DNA from: Andrena cerasifolii
Taxonomy: Eukaryota > Arthropoda > Insecta > Hymenoptera > Andrenidae
Length of the DNA stretch: 64,000 nt
Direction of reading: 5' to 3'
Assembly (NCBI RefSeq): GCF_050908995.1
Contig: NC_135120.1
Coordinates: forward strand, 744,001 to 808,000
Both the position numbers and the translations under genes were made by a program. The notes beneath the pieces are model-generated. The model ran no database searches. It saw nothing but the letters and a program-made list of their open reading frames with translations, and had not been told where the DNA came from. Shown here piece by piece: positions 43,593 to 55,215 of this stretch (position 1 is the first letter of the stretch; each line of letters opens with the position of its first letter).

Positions 43593-45646
43593 TATGTTTT
43601 TATGACTTGTCCCGTTCTCTTCATGTGCTTTGATCGCTGTTAACCATCGAGGACATCCTGTTGTGTTGTCCGACAAAACTGATGTTTGGGGAAGCGCCGA
43701 ACGTCGTTACAAGAGGCCACGTAGGTTGCCGTAAAAAAAAAAAAAACGGTTTTCTGTGAGGATGGTGTGAGTCGACGAACGTCATTCCGATACAACGTTC
43801 AGCAATGCCGATTCGACTTGGAGCTGCAAGTAGAATCGAGGGGCTCGTCGGGTTCGGGGAATCGTCATCAGAAGAGGCCGTGTTAGGACGCTATAGAGGG
43901 AGCGTCGGAGTGTTGGTGGTGGAGGTGCGACTTCGACAGGGACGCAGGGACGTCCGGGAGTGCACGGACCACACCAAGGATTGGTGGGTATACGGCTCTG
44001 GGAGGCAGTCAGGGATCCATGCAGTTGAGTTGCTGGCGAGCGGCGTCCCCAGGAGCGCGGATACCACCGAAGCAACGTGGAGGCGCCAGGAGTGCGCGGA
44101 GTTGCTAAGCTGCGACGAAGGGAGTTCGAGGGTGAACGTCGTCGCAGAAAGGCCGAGTGCGTAGTCGCGACGGAGGGAGTTCGAGGTCGAATACCGTCGC
44201 AGGAACGCCAAACCCCCGACAGAGAGCTCCGAGGAGTGGAGTCGTTTAGTCGAGATGAGCCGTTCGTCGACCGAAGATTAAGGAAGTCTCTTGCTCGAGG
44301 ACTGGTAGAAGATCTTTACGAAGAGTCGGAAGATTAGTGTTTAAGCTAATCAGTGGACTGGGTTCCGGAGGCTACCTTCGTAGCCCAGCCCCCCCTTTTC
44401 TTGAGTTGTTACAGGTTCTCGATACCCCACGACGAGGGACAAGGTGTCGGGGGACTGCCACCGCGGCCGGGATACGCGCTCCCGAATTCCCCGAATGTGC
44501 CACAATAGCGTGGCGGTCCGCAGCGGGGGCGCGGACATACGTGAAAGCGCCCCGCTAGCCCCCTGGAGGAGACCTCACGAGCCCCCGGGACGGCCGGGAT
44601 GGAGGATCTCGTGCGGTACCCAGGAAAAGTAGGAGAAGGGTGGACAGCAGACGGGAAATGGCATCCCCAATCACCAGGCGGACAAGCGGTGCTTGGACCG
44701 GCTGGAGGGGATGTCGCGGAGACGGGAGCGCTAACCGGACGCACAGGACGGTCCCCTGGAGCAGCACCAGAGGCCACGAAGAGGAATGGGGCCATCTTGA
44801 AGCCCTGGATTGAGAGAAGGAGAAGAGAACCGGAAGAAAGAAGAAAATGCGGTTGAGCTGGGGACGCTGGGCAGATTGATCGGGGAACGGACCGATAGCA
44901 TGTTCATTGTTTAGGTGTGATCCTCTGCTTTCGGTTCCGTCTCGCCTGTCTGTCTTCCCGGTTCCTTTGGCTCCAACGGATTGTCGCAAGTGGGAGCGAA
45001 ATATAATGTTTCCCTGTTTCTTTTGCAAGGAGTTCAGGAGGAAGCTCAAGGAGGCCGGAACGTCTCGCCGCTGGAGAGAAAGCAGCGTCGTTGGATTTCC
45101 GGAGACGGCGCGTAGGAGAAACGCGCCAGGAAGAGCTGCGGGTTTCGTCGAGGAACCAGGAACCGCAGGTTTCCAGTGATGCCGCGGGACAAGGAGCACC
45201 AGAAGAGGTGACGATGGACTGGAGGTTGCAGTTCGTCGATGCTGCGGATCTCGTCGCGGGATGCACGAAGAAAGACGAGAGCATCGCTCTGGAAGACGAG
45301 AGCATCGCTGCAGTTCCGGAGGACGCTCGACCAGGATGCTTCGTCGTTGGAGATTCCTTCTGAGGGAACGCGTCGCAGGGGAATCATCGTTGGAACAGAG
45401 TTCCAGGGACAACGTGGGACAAGAAGCTGGAACGCTTAACCAAGGAGGACCGCGTGACTTGAAGATTTCGTCAGCCGTCCCGATGTACCCACGCCTTGCT
45501 CAGGGTTTTTCCGTGGTTTTCCCCTGAGCGAGAAGGCAAATGCCGAGGTGGATGTCTGAAGAAGCCACGGAGCTGCACGACCACTTCTTCGGACAGGGGT
45601 ACGAAGATTCTGAAGAGGATCTACTGCGGTCGGGACGTCCGCTCTT

Positions 45647-45662
45647 CTGGAGGGGGGAGCAG
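45647..45662 (+). promoter_or_regulatory. Polypurine tract
   Basis: TGGAGGGGGGAGCAG directly precedes the 3' LTR, the position for plus-strand priming. Confidence 0.75.
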
Positions 45663-45894
45663 TGTTGCGAGCACCGGGTATAGGCCCGTGCATAGCCTGC
45701 TGGTGCTCGCAGCTGAAGATAGAAGAAGATCGGCCCCCTTCAAGAGGACGATCGGAGAAGCCGACGAGAAAGAGATCTTGTACCGAACGCCATTGCGTTC
45801 GGACGTACGGGTCGCACCTTTGTAAACTATTGGTCGATGTAATAATATAGTTCAGTCGTGTGTGCGTCCGTGTCTGTTATTCTACTCCTTTCCG
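45663..45894 (+). repeat. 3' LTR of the LARD-like element
   Basis: Matches the 5' LTR from TGTTGCGAG to CTCCTTT with a few substitutions, then diverges, so the last part has been lost or replaced. Confidence 0.75.
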
Positions 45895-46258
45895 TACTTA
45901 CAGTAAATATATAATTATAGTGCCAAGACTGCTTCGATACACAATCGGCATTTTTCAGCATTTTTTGGCGTTTTTTATTTTTCACAGCTTGGTTTTTCAA
46001 TTTAAAAATCTGAAACAATTCTCTAATATGTGCCCCGATAACAGAAATGCCTCTATTTTTTTCAAAATTTTTCATCCCCTAGTATAGGAGAAATTCGGCA
46101 AAAACCTGATTTCCTATTTTTGCCCTTTACGACCCTCCGGGTGGAGATACGAAGTTGAAATTTGCCACAAATGTTTCTTTTTTAATAAGCTTTCGAATGA
46201 TTCATCGTGAGTCGAATTCGGTTCAAGGGCACATTTGATCATCTTAACCGGCTATACC

Positions 46259-46535
46259 CTTTGCAAGCGCAACATCTCAAAACCAGTGGAAATAAAGTGT
46301 ATACATTAAAGCTTATTGAATTTGTCTTGGAACGCACTATCAACTGATCTCTTAAAAAAAAAATAGTTTCATTTAAAAAACCGAACTTGACCATCGTATC
46401 TTTTAAAATAATAATCGAAAAAAATCGTCTCGGCTAATAAATTTGCTCCTCGAACCATGCAATTCCATATAATTTGTTTTTTTCTCCAATACGTTAGGAG
46501 ATATCCAGCTGTTCAGTCTTCCCGCGGACACCCTG
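46259..46535. mobile_element. Half of a family B foldback
   Basis: From TTTGCAAGCGCAACATCTCA to GCGGACACCCTG this equals the right arm of the family B elements at 23140 and 32041. The left arm is missing. Confidence 0.8.
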
Positions 46536-46537
46536 TA

Positions 46538-47160
46538 TAAACAGGAATATATTATCTTGGACCTAGCGTAGGATTTTCGCAAAATTCGAATTATTTTGGA
46601 ATGTTAGTTGTTAATGTTAGTTTGGTATATTCTAGATTAGTTAAATTTAAGTAGTTATAACTTTAGAGTAAGTAGATTGAATTAGTTGTACTAGGCTTAG
46701 TTTAGAGTAACTAGTTTTCTTTTATTTAGTTTTAACGAATAGTAGACAGCTTCTATAGCTCCGCCTAGCTTTTATAGTTCACTTGCGATTTGTAATAAAA
46801 CAGAACTTTTGTACCGCGCGTACACGTTTAGAATCCCGTTTCCCCTTTTTCAAGCACTGCGGTTCTCTCTCTCGTTCTAACTAGCGTAGTAAATGACCAG
46901 AAAATGCATGAGTTAAGGACCGACTCCAGGCAACCGACTACCAGAATATTTAAAGGGCCTGCTTCCGCGACAATTGTCGAGATGCTATGCCTACTATTTA
47001 CATACATGTACATAACGGAACATGAAAATTATAGCAGTTTGAAGAAATTTTAGTTTTAATATTTTACATAAAAATGTGCACTGAAATGCTTGCAAAAAAT
47101 CGAATAATTGAAATATTAAAAAAATCCTACGCTAGAGCATAGATAATATATTCCTATTTA
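46538..47160. mobile_element. MITE with AGGAATATATTATC ends
   Basis: Left AAACAGGAATATATTATCT and right, read inward, AAATAGGAATATATTATCT, with CTAGCGTAGGATTTT about 10 bp further in on each side. TA-rich flanks fit a TA duplication. About 620 bp, no coding. Confidence 0.7.
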
Positions 47161-47469
47161 TATATCTTTTTTGTATTTCCTTTTCAGATGATCCAGTCAT
47201 TCCCGGGTGTGTGGGCCAGTTTTTTGCAGTGCTCCGGGAAGCTATTATGTAAAATTTTTGATAAAAAAAATTTTTTTCTAGCAAAATAAAAACTGCATTA
47301 AAACTATATAAAAAAATCCAAGCCCAATATTTTTATTTATACGAACAAAAAATTCCTAATTTTGTCTTTTGTTAGTGGTTTGATAGTGGGATCTCCCCTT
47401 AAGAGATCTGGTTCGGTGTCCTAATAGACTGATTAAATCTCTATCGTTTTTTGATATTACCGATTGTTT
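47161..47469. other. AT-rich spacer
   Basis: No gene recognised. It may hold the decayed C-terminal part of the minus-strand gag that follows. Confidence 0.3.
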
Positions 47470-47750
47470 GGGCAAATTATTTTTGATATTCCAGATTTTA
47501 TTTTTATCTATATTGCGCTTCAAGGCTTTTAGTGCTAAATAGCATCTATATGTCGAGGGGTGATCCCTTTGTTTGCAGTTAACACAAAATAGTGTTAATA
47601 GATTCTCTGGGCAGACTCTGTGTTATGGAGCATTTGCGTCTTTGATGTGTATTGCCGCGTTTTATGCCCCTAAAATTTAGAGCACAGTTAGACGAGGCAT
47701 GACAAAACCTTTGATTGTGTAAACATTGGATAATATTTCTTATTTGTAGT
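47470..47750 (-). pseudogene. Jockey-type ORF1 (gag) zinc-knuckle fragment
   Basis: On the minus strand: KLQIRNIIQCLHNQRFCHAS followed by SNCALNFRGIK (about 47745-47650), then after one base shift CVNCKQRDHPSTYRCYLALK (about 47587-47525). Three CCHC-like knuckles preceded by an LQIRNIIQC segment are the PRE_C2HC/gag signature of Jockey elements. A stop and shift occur near 47580. No ORF2 follows on this strand. Confidence 0.65.
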
Positions 47751-47799
47751 TTTTCGCATTTTACTCTGGGTAATAAATATATTTTATCGATTATAAGAC

Positions 47800-48659
47800 A
47801 GAGGTATCTGAATCTGGTGCAAAATTCATTATTATCATTAGAAGATTATAGTTACCTTATTTAGAGTTATTTGTTACGAATGGTGATATTTCAGTTAACT
47901 TGTTATTAGCCTATTATGTGTCAATTCCTTTAGCTCTTGTTCAATTTCGGTTTTACCGGGTTATGGATCGATTTCTTTTAATAGAAATATATATGGCTTC
48001 AGTTCTTTCAGCGTAAACGCATATTATTTAACTTTATTATTCAGTAATAATTGCTTAATTGTACTGAAACCATTTAGAGAATTTTAATAAATGGAGTGTC
48101 TCGTGTCTGCTAAATTTTGAATGGTAAACTTACCTCTCTTATGATTATCTGTTAGGAATTTCATTATACAAGGTGTTACTCCTTTGATAGTCAATACTCC
48201 AGGGAATGATTTTGCAGGCGAAAATAAGACAAAAATCTAGAGTGATGAAATAGTGGTAAAGGCTTCATTTTTTAATTATCAATGGTTAAAGATTGGCTTC
48301 TGGAACGCCTGAATCATGGCGTGCAGTGGCGGCTGACGTACGACAGATTTACCCTGTAGAGCGCATACTTACCCACCTCACCGAAACTATGATCTATGGT
48401 ACTTTGTAATGTGGTACGAAGTTCTTGCGACAATTTATGAAAAAACACACACGTCACGTTGTACGATATTAATGCTGCCTACTCGCAAAAATCACAAGGG
48501 CATATCAAAACCCGCCCAACGGGATTCTCAAGTAGAGAGGGTGAATGCCATTTCGAAAGAAAATTTTGCCTTTAAAAATCTCCCACACGCACCGCGATTG
48601 TCCCGTACGTGAGTGAGCACTTAATTACATACACGCACCGCGATTAATTTACTCGCAAG
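47800..48659. other. AT-rich spacer, no recognised gene
   Basis: One 67-codon frame (48409-48612) has no family resemblance. The stretch separates the minus-strand gag relic from the plus-strand LINE. Confidence 0.35.
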
Positions 48660-48708
48660 TGTCCATGTATTCACGCATTACACAAAGACCTAACTGCCGC
48701 TTTACAAA

Positions 48709-50650
48709 TTGAATTCAAGAAGTCGATCGAGGCTTATTGGACCAATACAATCAAAAAAATTGACTACAGTAGACAAAAATAAAGTAGACAATTCATACGT
48801 ATTCATCGCCCCGTTAGATAAACTAAAAATTATGGGAGCTTTTTACGAGGCCATTAACTCTCCTCGTCATCTAAATTCTAACACGAGGTTGAAAGAGATT
48901 GTCGATGAGACGGTAGGGACCCTTAAACGAGATTTCGACAATAAGAGAACATTAGGAGAGACCATCACTATGTTTTGCGAGCGGAATTCGGCTATAGATC
49001 CGACTCCCATTTTAAATACTTTACACCCTTTCTGTTGCCCTGCGGAGGTAGCTCGAGTGCTCAGAGGGCTCCTCAACAAATCCTCCAGCGGCCTTGACGG
49101 CATCCCACCGATCGTGTTTAAACACCTTCCTTTGAGAATAATAATCAACTTAACTATACTGTTTAACAATGCCATCAATCATAGCTGTTTCCCAAGCCTA
49201 TGGAAAAATGCCAAGGTGCTGCCTGTCTTAAAGAAGGGCAAATGCTCTTCAGATCCTTCTAGCTTCAGGCCTATCAGCCTGAAGCCCAGTATTAGTAAAG
49301 TCTTTGAATTGGTCATTAACAACAGACTAGTAAGGTTCTGCCATGACAAGAAAATCATCCCTGATTACCAATTTGGTTTCAGGAATCGCCTTTCTACAAC
49401 GCATGCTGTGCACAAATTCCTCTCTGACGTAAATCTCCAAGTGGGGGCTGGTCGATTAGTTGCGGCAGCCTTTCTTGACATCGAAAAGGCTTTCGACTCG
49501 GTGTGGTTGAACGGTCTAGTCTACCGATTACATAAGAAGGGGTTCCCACAATGGTTATTAATGTTAGTATGGGATATGATCACGGGCAGGACCTCCCGCA
49601 CGTGGGACGGCGCCGCATTCTCCCCGGACATGTTCAATGTGACCGAAGGGCTCCAACAGGGCACTGTTAATTCGCCCCTATTATTATTTAATATTTTCCT
49701 TAGCGGACTCCCGAATCTCCCCGGATTTAACGACCAGAGAGGCGCTGGCCTCCTGTCGTTCGCTGATGATGTAGTCGTCTACGCGACTGGGAGCAGGGTC
49801 GAACCACTTCAAAACAAACTAGACACCCTGGTCGATAATATTAACAAATATTATGGGGCCTTTAACTTGAGACTAAACCCGCTAAAATGCGAGACTGTCC
49901 TATTTCGCGAACATCTTGTCGGCCTGTAATCGAGAACCGAGGCCGGGTCCAATTGTTTTCAAATCTCGGCCACAGTCCCTGGCACTTTTAACAAGGTTCT
50001 TGTCCCCCACGTCCAGATGGTCAAATATCTGGGCATCCACCTGGACTATCTCCCACGAGAGAACGCCCACATTGACCTCCAATTAGAGAAGGCTCGTACA
50101 GCCTTTCGAGCTAACGGATGGTTGTTCCACAACAAATACCTCAGTAACAGGGCGAAGATCATTCCATACCTTCTGTTGGTACGACCAATCATAACATTCG
50201 CGGCTCCAATACTTTGAATACTTAACCACACCGTCGTAGAGAGGATCTGAATCTTCGAACGTAAGATTTTTAGAGCCTGCCTGCACCTATATCGTTCGCA
50301 GACCTCTCACTGGCAGCATTTTGTCAGTAATCGCACACTTTATGACCGAGCGAATATCCCGAGGATTGATCTCTTTATGTTAAGGTTGACCCCAGATTAT
50401 TTTAGTACTCTGCCCTCCATCGAAAACGCGGCCTTAAGGCCCCTACTTATCCGTGACGAGGTCCTTACCTGTAAACAGCTCGCTTCCGGGTACTTGTCGC
50501 CTCAGGCGTTTATTTCCTGCGATAGCTGGGGCATGATCCGGGACGCTAATAACGTTCCCCTAATATTCCATTGGCGCCGTAATAAAGTCAATAAAAGACT
50601 GGCGATCGGACCAACCGATGCCCTACCCGATAGTGAGAAATTCATGTTCT
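48709..50650 (+). pseudogene. LINE reverse transcriptase (ORF2), main part
   Basis: The 406-codon frame 48709-49929 holds the RT domain: SSGLDGIPPIVFK (about 125-137), FRPISLKP, AFLDIEKAFDSV (254-265, motif A), LQQGTVNSPLL (315-325, motif B) and the catalytic SFADDVVVYA (350-359). After stops near 49927 and 50216, coding continues as VKYLGIHLDY (about 50020), LLRDEV-like C-terminal sequence (50377-50650). No RNase H is seen. The protein would nick-prime and copy the element RNA. The long intact RT frame points to a moderately young copy. Confidence 0.85.
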
Positions 50651-51659
50651 CTACAGGGTGTCCCAAAAATGTCAGAGTTCCTTGAAAGGGGTGACTCAGG
50701 GGGTGATTTGAAACAACTTTTTCCTTAGCGAAAATATTGTCCGAAGCTTCGTTAACGAGATTTTAACAAAAACCCCCGACCAATCAGAGCGCGCGCCTTC
50801 CGCCCGAGCTCCCGTTGTAGCGTTGGCTACGCGGCAAGCGGCTGCGCTTGTACTACGAAGGTATGAACAAGCAAGTCGGCATGCACCGAAGGAAATCGCG
50901 TTACACAGTTTTATTTTAAAGCGAAATCTTAAATAATAATTGTTTGAAGTGAGAGGACAAGAAATACGCAAATTTCGTTTTCAAATAAGGCATAAACGAA
51001 ACGGTAATTTAACAAAAAAAAAGTGTGACAAGTGATCATAATTCGTTATTGAGGTAAAAATCCGTAGTTTAATCACGGCCAACATAACTAAATTTAAAAA
51101 ATAATATTAGGTGTATGAATAAATTCTTTCAGACTGGATTTACATAATCGGTATAAAGCAACCGAATTTCTATCGCAGTGATATTCGTAAGCTACCAGAA
51201 AATTGGCAAAAGGTAATTAACAATAATGGAAATTATTTCGATGATTGAGTTGTTTTTATTTTTTTTTTTTTTTAAATCAAACTGTTATTGAACCCTAAAA
51301 TCGAACAGAATTTATTTCTACACCTAATAATCACTAATAAATTAAATAACACTCACACCTACGGGCATTCCTTTTCTTCCTTTTCGGAAACCTGTGTCAC
51401 TAAGTAGGTCACTGTGCCGATCCTGGTCATCGGTGGACGAAAAGATTTATGGTAGGGTTGCGCCCACTGCTCAGCTGATCGCAGGTATAACACCACCCGA
51501 AGGTAAGGATCGCAACGTCAAGTGCATCCGGGTTAATGTACCGAATATTCACTTCACTGCACGGCCACTAACACTGATCACTTAATTTACTTTTCATGGA
51601 ACGTGTTGTTCCTACGTTATAAAATTGGTGGCCCCGAAAGGGGCCGATTACTGTTAGTT

Positions 51660-51941
51660 GAGCAGTTGCTCGATGTGACCACCCTCAGCGTCTATGCACG
51701 CCTTGCAGCATCATGACTCCGTTGAGAATGATCTTGACGCCAAACGCCGAATCGTATCCTCGCTGGGGGTATGGATGTGCGGGTATTCCCGTGCAAACGC
51801 TCGCACAGTAGCACTTGCGTCCCCGTTGATCCGGGCGTACACCCAGAACATGGCGTAACATTCTTGAGCGGAGAACATTTCTGGGACGAGATTGCTAGCT
51901 GACTGACAGGATTTTTTCCAAGCAACTTCCTCTACCCCCAA
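51660..51941 (-). pseudogene. DUF4817-like HTH fragment (left arm)
   Basis: 76-codon frame. FSAQECYAMFWVYARINGDA and AREYPHIHTPSEDTIRRLAS match the helix-turn-helix start (DUF4817) of mariner-related insect transposases, by recall. Right after the stop, CIDAEGGHIEQLL reproduces the usual C-terminal end of those proteins (GGHxExLL). The catalytic domain between is missing, so each arm is an internally deleted transposon. Confidence 0.6.
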
Positions 51942-52499
51942 GTAGTTTCTCTCGTTCCATTATGAGTTAACTCCCACCAGAACAAGAGGCTTTAGGTAAA
52001 AAGAAGCCAGCACATTTTCGAAACACACGTTCCTTGCAGATGTGCAACGAACGACCCATCCTACACTTTCACCTAAGTCCGCGCTCCGTTCTTTTACTGC
52101 GAATGTACCCGTTGCTTCGAGATAGACAGCAGACACCACGTGTTTCGGTTCAAAAGGGCCCGAAGAGAAGAGAAACAGAAAGTCCTCGAGTTGCTATAAA
52201 GAAGAAAAGGCATACCAACCCTGTTTCCGTTTTCCAATATCCTGAGTTCACGTCAGCTACGAGGCGGAACCAGCTAAGTCATAAATTACCCAAAACAAAT
52301 CGTTCTCTACCGCCGACTCGCAGGACAATACGGTCACAAACCGCGACCCTGGCGAAATCCTTTGGCCCATCAGCCTGATTAATTTTAAATACGTCTCGCG
52401 GAGAGATACAGGAAGAAAGGGGGTAACTCGTTTACTGCGTGTAGTCCCGCCTGCTTCGTGTTTCCTTCAAATTAAAGACCGATCCCTTATCTCTCGAGT

Positions 52500-52834
52500 A
52501 TAAGCACGTGCTAAAATTACCAAACAAAAGCACGCGTTGACGTATTCCGTGCGAGAAAAGGTGGGCATCAATTCCGATTGGTCGTAACCTAACCAATCTG
52601 CCCTGCATCTCTCCCAAACGGCCACTGTTTTGAAGAGGCCTTCTTCTCAGCCATGTCTCCTCCCCAAGGCCCACCAGTATAAACACGCGCTTGAATTTCA
52701 AAACAAAAGCACGCGTCGACGTATTCCGTGCGAGAGAAGGTGGGCATCAGGGAGGGGATATTTGCTGTGAAGAGGGCCTCTTCAAAACAGTGGCCGTTTG
52801 GGAGAGATGCAGGGCAGATTGGTTAGGTTACGAC
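52500..52834. repeat. Centre of the palindrome with nested repeats
   Basis: Contains a direct repeat, AAAAGCACGCGT(T/C)GACGTA with TTCCGTGCGAGA and GGTGGGCATCA, at 52524-52573 and 52704-52750. It also contains an inverted pair (CGTAACCTAACCAATCTGCC with CTGCATCTCTCCCAAACGGC near 52590 and its complement near 52775-52832). Confidence 0.8.
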
Positions 52835-53219
52835 GATCTCTTATACTCGAGAGATAAGGGATCGGTCTTTAATTTGAAGGAAACACGAAGCAGGCGGGAC
52901 TACACGCAGTAAACGAGTTACCCCCTTTCTTCCTGTATCTCTCCGCGAGACGTATTTAAAATTAATCAGGCTGATGGGCCAAAGGATTTCGCCAGGGTCG
53001 CGGTTTGTGACCGTATTGTCCTGCGAGTCGGCGGTAGAGAACGATTTGTTTTGGGTAATTTATGACTTAGCTGGTTCCGCCTCGTAGCTGACGTGAACTC
53101 AGGATATTGGAAAACGGAAACAGGGTTGGTATGCCTTTTCTTCTTTATAGCAACTCGAGGACTTTCTGTTTCTCTTCTCTTCGGGCCCTTTTAACTCATA
53201 ATGGAACGAGAGAAACTAC

Positions 53220-53503
53220 TTGGGGGTAGAGGAAGTTGCTTGGAAAAAATCCTGTCAGTCAGCTAGCAATCTCGTCCCAGAAATGTTCTCCGCTCAAGAA
53301 TGTTACGCCATGTTCTGGGTGTACGCCCGGATCAACGGGGACGCAAGTGCTACTGTGCGAGCGTTTGCACGGGAATACCCGCACATCCATACCCCCAGCG
53401 AGGATACGATTCGGCGTTTGGCGTCAAGATCATTCTCAACGGAGTCATGATGCTGCAAGGCGTGCATAGACGCTGAGGGTGGTCACATCGAGCAACTGCT
53501 CAA
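53220..53503 (+). pseudogene. DUF4817-like HTH fragment (right arm)
   Basis: Identical in amino-acid sequence to the left-arm copy, on the opposite strand. Retention of identity between arms suggests recent duplication or gene conversion rather than selection on the fragment. Confidence 0.6.
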
Positions 53504-54516
53504 CTAACAGTAATCGGCCCCTTTCGGGGCCACCAATTTTATAACGTAGGAACAACACGTTCCATGAAAAGTAAATTAAGTGATCAGTGTTAGTGGCCGT
53601 GCAGTGAAATGAATATTCGGTACATTAACCCGGATGCACTTGACGTTGCGATCCTTACCTTCGGGTGGTGTTATACCTGCGATCAGCTGAGCAGTGGGCG
53701 CAACCCTACCATAAATCTTTTTGTCCACCGATGACCAGGATCGGCACAGTGACCTACTTAGTGACACAGGTTTCCGAAAAAGAAGGAAAGGAAGGGAAGG
53801 AGTGCCTGTAGGGGTGAGTGTTATTTAATTTATTAGTGATTATTAGGTGTAGAAATAAATTCTGTTCGATTTTAGGGTTCAATAACAGTTTGATTTAAAA
53901 AAAAAAAAAATAAAAACAACTCAATCATCGAAATAATTTCCATTATTGTTAATTACCTTTTGCCAATTTTCTGGTAGCTTACGAATATCACTGCGATAGA
54001 AATTCGGTTGCTTTATACCGATTATGTAAATCCAGTCTGAAAGAATTTATTCATACACCTGATATTATTTTTTAAATTTAGTTATGTTGGCCGTGATTAA
54101 ACTACGGATTTTTACCTCAATAACGAATTATGATCACTTGTCACACTTTTTGTTGTTAAATTACCTTTTCGTTTATGCCTTATTTGAAAACGAAATTTGC
54201 GTATTTCTTGTCCTCTCACTTCAAACAATTATTATTTAAGATTTCGCTTTAAAATAAAACTGTGTAACGCGATTTCCTTCGGTGCATGCCGACTTGCTTG
54301 TTCATACCTTCGTAGTACAAGCGCAGCCGCCTGCCGCGTAGCTAACGCTACAACGGGAGCTCGGGCGGGAGGCGCGCGCTCTGATTGGTCGGGGGTTTTT
54401 GTTAATATCTCGTTAACGAAGCTTCGGACAATATTTTCGCTAAGGAAAAAGTTGTTTCAAATCACCCCCTGAGTCACCCCTTTCAAGGAACTCCGACATT
54501 TTTGGGACACCCTGTA

Positions 54517-54662
54517 TGTCAATCCCCAACAGGGACTATAACGACTTCCATCGCCTGAATTTCGAAAAATATTGGTGGGTATCCATCGACAGCCCTCATT
54601 TGAGAGAGCTCAGGGACCGTAAGCTTGCCCGCTTGCGGGACGCCGCCCCCCCCCCAGTCTGA
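54517..54662 (+). pseudogene. LINE ORF2 C-terminus after the palindrome
   Basis: SIPNRDYNDFHRLNFEKYWW then VSIDSPHLRELRDRKLARLR and a stop. It is open in one frame and fits as the end of the RT protein interrupted at 50650. Confidence 0.65.
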
Positions 54663-55215
54663 ATAATCCCATAAGAATCCTGACTGAGTGCCAGTATTCT
54701 TATCTATTGCGCGTTGGGTATGCGGCGGACCCCTTTGACTGTTGGACCAGTGGACTCGCTGGCTCCTTGCTCACATGTACATTTCTCTATACCTCTTACT
54801 TTGTAAATAGTAGCTTGTAAGTTTAGTCTGTAAGCCCAATTATTTATACACAGCCCAAAGAATGATGCAGGGGTTTTTCCCTTACTCAAATGTAAGGAGC
54901 TCTTTTTCCCCCACGCTCACGTCCCTCACTGTGGGATCTTTTAGTCATTAGCACCCAGTTACTTGATTAGTTTTAAGGTCGTCTTAGCATATCTATGTCA
55001 TATAGTATTAAGGCGGATCCGGTGTAATACAAACATACGGCCCTTTACTGGGCAGAGCAGCACGGGGTGGCTGCGGTGGTCGGGCGAACCCCCCCCCCCC
55101 CCGTGCGACTCTGACCCTCTGAATGACTGGCAATTTTTCTATTGTGTTTTTGGTGCCTCTAATTTGTTGACTGTACATGTTCTTCTAATAAACAACCTTT
55201 TATATAAAAAAAAAA

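Larger units (their letters stand above)
42232..45894 (+). mobile_element. Non-autonomous LTR element (LARD-like)
   Basis: Direct repeats starting TGTTGCGAGCACCGGGTATA at 42232 and 45663 match for about 230 bp with only a few changes. The first is followed by CGGCGCAACA and a primer binding site; the second is preceded by the purine tract GGAGGGGGGAGCAG. So both LTRs, PBS and PPT are present, but the 3.16-kb GC-rich interior has no gag or pol domain I recognise. Low divergence between the LTRs suggests a fairly recent insertion. The 3' LTR stops matching after CTCCTTTCCG, about 37 bp short. Confidence 0.8.
50654..54514. mobile_element. 3.86-kb palindromic TA-flanked element
   Basis: Ends CAGGGTGTCCCAAAAATGTC at 50654 and its complement ending at 54514, with TA outside each (50652-50653, 54515-54516). 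The arms (about 50654-52500 and 52835-54514) are nearly identical inverted copies, as shown by the same frames appearing on both strands (50696/54472, 51394/53767, 51941/53220). The left arm has about 190 bp (51970-52155) that the right arm lacks. A 330-bp centre has its own inverted and direct repeats. Each arm holds a DUF4817-like helix-turn-helix frame. Confidence 0.9.
48660..55215 (+). mobile_element. 5'-truncated Jockey-type LINE split by a palindrome
   Basis: ORF2 coding starts just before 48709 in the pre-RT region, so the endonuclease is lost by 5' truncation. Coding runs to 50650, is interrupted by the palindromic element 50654-54514, and resumes at 54517 until the stop near 54660. 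The 3' UTR ends with AATAAA near 55188 and an A run at 55206-55214. Confidence 0.8.

Noticed and set aside
44555..45412. 285-codon minus-strand frame in the LARD-like interior
   Set aside because: Many overlapping frames of similar size exist here in GC-rich sequence; no domain, no motif and no strand consistency. Kept only as an open question in the findings.
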